Below, one piece after another: positions 5,909 to 7,414 of a stretch of 7,414 bases of DNA; positions within the stretch are counted from its first letter, which is position 1; every line of letters starts with the position of its first letter. Source of the stretch: Candidatus Hebobacteria bacterium. Lineage in GTDB: Bacteria; Armatimonadota; Hebobacteria; Hebobacterales; Hebobacteraceae. The notes below the pieces were generated by a model. It searched no databases. It worked only from the letters and a program-made list of their open reading frames with translations, and was not told the DNA's origin. The translations under genes and the position numbers were made by a program. The stretch spans positions 1-7,414 of the forward strand of contig JALGTT010000103.1 in NCBI GenBank assembly GCA_029821235.1. The letters are read 5' to 3'.

Positions 5909-6688
5909 GTGAGCCTGCTCCCCTTCCTGTGGGTGATCCTCTCCTCGCTGAAGCCGCACGACGAACTCTACAGCAAGCACCTCACCTTCCTGCCGCATGC
6001 GTACACGCTTCAGAACTACACCCAAATGGTGGAGCGGATGGTGGGCTTCGGCCTCTACTACCGCAACAGCGTGCTGGTGTCGGTGGGCACGGTGGTGTTG
6101 ACGCTGTTCGTGGGGAGCCTGGCCGCCTACGCGCTCTCCCGCTTCCGGTTCAAGGGGGATCAGGTCCTGTTCCTCATCTTCCTGGGCACCATGATGGTGC
6201 CGGGGGAGGTGGGGCTGATCGGGCAGTACGAGTTGTTGAGCACCTACAAGTTGCTGAACACCCTCACCGGGCTGACCCTCTCCTACACCGCTTTCAACCT
6301 CGCGCTCACCGTGTTCGTGATGCGCAGCGTGTTCATCGCGGTGCCCCAGGAGCTGCTGGACGCGGCGCGGGTGGATGGGTGCAGTTGGTGGGAGACCTTC
6401 TGGCAGATCATGATTCCGCTGGGGGCGAGCGGGCTGGCGGCCGCCGGCACCCTCGTCTTCCTGGCCGCCTGGAACGAGTTCATCTTCGCGCTCACCATGA
6501 ACAACTGGACCGACGAGGCCCGCACCCTGCCGGTCGGCATCCAACTCCTCCAGGGGCAGTGGCAGCACTGGGACTACGGCGTGCTGTTCGCCTCGGTGAT
6601 GCTCTCCTTCCTGCCGGTGATCATCTTGTTCCTCTTCCTGCAGAAGTACTTCATGCGCGGGCTGACCGCGGGGGCCGTGAAAGGGTAG
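5909..6688 (+). CDS. MalG-type sugar ABC transporter permease, N-terminus damaged
   Basis: This is the second membrane subunit of the carbohydrate importer. The frame from GTG 5909 gives 259 residues starting SLLPFLWVILSSLKP, followed by the usual MalG pattern: YYRNSVLVSVGTVVLTL, LAAYALSRFRFKG, a GTMMVPGEV segment, the EAA-type loop D151-A-A-R-V-D-G to I-P, AAWNEFIFAL and the canonical C-terminus YFMRGLTAGAVKG. MalG proteins normally have some 15-20 more residues ahead of the LPFLW segment, completing the first helix. The natural start is probably ATG 5895-5897: it overlaps the stop of the upstream permease (TGATG) and has GGGAG eight bases before it. In this sequence that start reads only five codons (MRTGR) before TGA. 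Bases therefore appear to be missing near 5900-5910. The GTG start has no good ribosome-binding site, so the first helix is probably defective unless this is a sequence error. It forms one operon with its neighbours. Confidence 0.82.
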   Translation: MSLLPFLWVILSSLKPHDELYSKHLTFLPHAYTLQNYTQMVERMVGFGLYYRNSVLVSVGTVVLTLFVGSLAAYALSRFRFKGDQVLFLIFLGTMMVPGEVGLIGQYELLSTYKLLNTLTGLTLSYTAFNLALTVFVMRSVFIAVPQELLDAARVDGCSWWETFWQIMIPLGASGLAAAGTLVFLAAWNEFIFALTMNNWTDEARTLPVGIQLLQGQWQHWDYGVLFASVMLSFLPVIILFLFLQKYFMRGLTAGAVKG

Positions 6689-6691
6689 GCG

Positions 6692-7414
6692 ATGCACAAG
6701 CAGGTCTCCCTCGCCATGGTTGTCCTCATCATCTTCGGCTTCATCGCCGAGCGGCGCCTGAACGCCTACAACCCCCGCCAGGGGGGAGTCACCACCGTAC
6801 GCGTGATGGTGGACTCCTGGCAGTACTCGGAGTTCATGACCCCGGACAAGGACCTGGAACGCGCCATCCGCGCCTTCGAGCAGCGCCACCCCGAGATCAA
6901 GATAGACCTGCGCCTGATGCCGGAGGCGAACGAGATTACCCTCATGCTGCCCTGGCGGGCCGGCCAGACGCCCTTCGATCTCCTGCTCACCACCAACAAC
7001 GAGACCATCGTGCGGTATGCGGAGGGTTCCTGCCCGGTTACCTCCAGTACTGCCGACTGGAGGACCCGCGCACCGGCGAGACCCACCTCTACGGGCTGCC
7101 CTGGCTGGGCGAGATCATGGCACTCAACTACCGCAAGGATGTGCTGCGGGAACTCGGCGAGCCCGTGGACGAGATCCCCCGCACCTACCAGGAGTTGGAG
7201 GACTACGCGCGCCGTCTGCGCCGCCCGGAGCAGAAGATCTACGGAGTGACCCTGGACCTCTCGCCCGGCTTCTTCAGCCAGAACGCCTACGTGCCGGTGT
7301 TGCGGTCGCTGCGGGGGAGTGTGGAGGACGAGAACGGGCGGTTGGATGTGTCCAGCCCGGAGGCGGTGCAGACCTTCGAGATGCTGAAGCGCTGGTACAC
7401 CGAGGGATTGATGC
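6692..7414 (+). pseudogene. Family 1 extracellular sugar-binding protein, frameshifted and cut by the window end
   Basis: This is the substrate-capturing subunit of the importer. The start ATG 6692 is three bases after the MalG-type stop, with AAAGGG about seven bases upstream. An N-terminal hydrophobic segment (about residues 5-19, VSLAMVVLIIFGFIA) is a signal or anchor, and there is no lipobox cysteine. Then come family features: a VRVMVDSWQ strand, DKDLERAIRAFEQRHPEIKIDL and TPFDLLLTTNNETIVRYAEG. After about base 7024 this frame gives nonsense and stops at 7249. The homologous continuation is in the frame containing TTC 7027: FLPGYLQYCRLEDPRTGE, HLYGLPWLGEIMALNYRKDV, then DEIPRTYQELEDYARRLR, open to the window edge. 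One or more bases (3n+1) are missing at GAGGGTTC. Related proteins usually have a leucine-rich LLPLDD-like stretch here, so the loss may be about a dozen codons. The ligand is unknown beyond being probably a sugar. No ATPase gene is seen in this window. Confidence 0.82.

Noticed and set aside
5843..6889. Open frame of 348 codons on the - strand opposite the MalG-type gene
   Set aside because: It is His/Glu/Gln-rich with no recognisable motif, and it spans three separate + strand genes whose products match known families.

Overview
This is a GC-rich bacterial window holding seven recognisable protein genes and possibly the tail of an eighth, with no RNA genes, CRISPR array or transposase that I can see. 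The mix of a secreted Ig-like protein with Gly/Arg-rich segments, a rhomboid protease, a GT-C-like membrane protein and a MalF/MalG-type sugar transporter would suit an uncultured environmental lineage such as Armatimonadota. That placement is only an inference from gene style and GC content.

Left part (1-2578, + strand): a secreted or membrane-anchored protein with a bacterial Ig-like domain and two copies of an identical Gly/Arg-rich motif (46-1605) is followed, after a 91-base gap containing a strong hairpin, by an exported thioredoxin-fold (TlpA-like) protein fused to TPR repeats (1697-2578). The thioredoxin fold lacks both catalytic cysteines. Both proteins are probably cell-envelope components.

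Middle part (2571-4718, - strand): a complete rhomboid intramembrane serine protease (2571-3308, TTG start) overlaps the end of the TlpA-like gene tail-to-tail by 8 bases. Upstream of it on the same strand is a polytopic membrane protein resembling GT-C/family 39 glycosyltransferases (3465-4718). The gap between them holds a perfect 8-bp GC-rich hairpin and an extended -10-like element.

Right part (4830-7414, + strand): a carbohydrate ABC importer operon diverges from the glycosyltransferase-like gene, in the order MalF-type permease, MalG-type permease, family 1 solute-binding protein (cut off by the window end). All three genes carry a reading-frame lesion. The MalF gene has a perfect 58-bp tandem duplication, and removing one copy restores a 335-residue permease. 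The MalG gene has a well-placed ATG that stops after five codons and lacks part of its first membrane helix. The binding-protein gene loses frame near 7024-7027. The four upstream genes are intact. The importer is therefore either decaying or affected by assembly errors; the sequence alone cannot decide. The clustered lesions, the cysteine-less TlpA-TPR protein and the duplicated Gly/Arg module are the main points of interest. I found no clear evidence of a wholly new multi-gene system.
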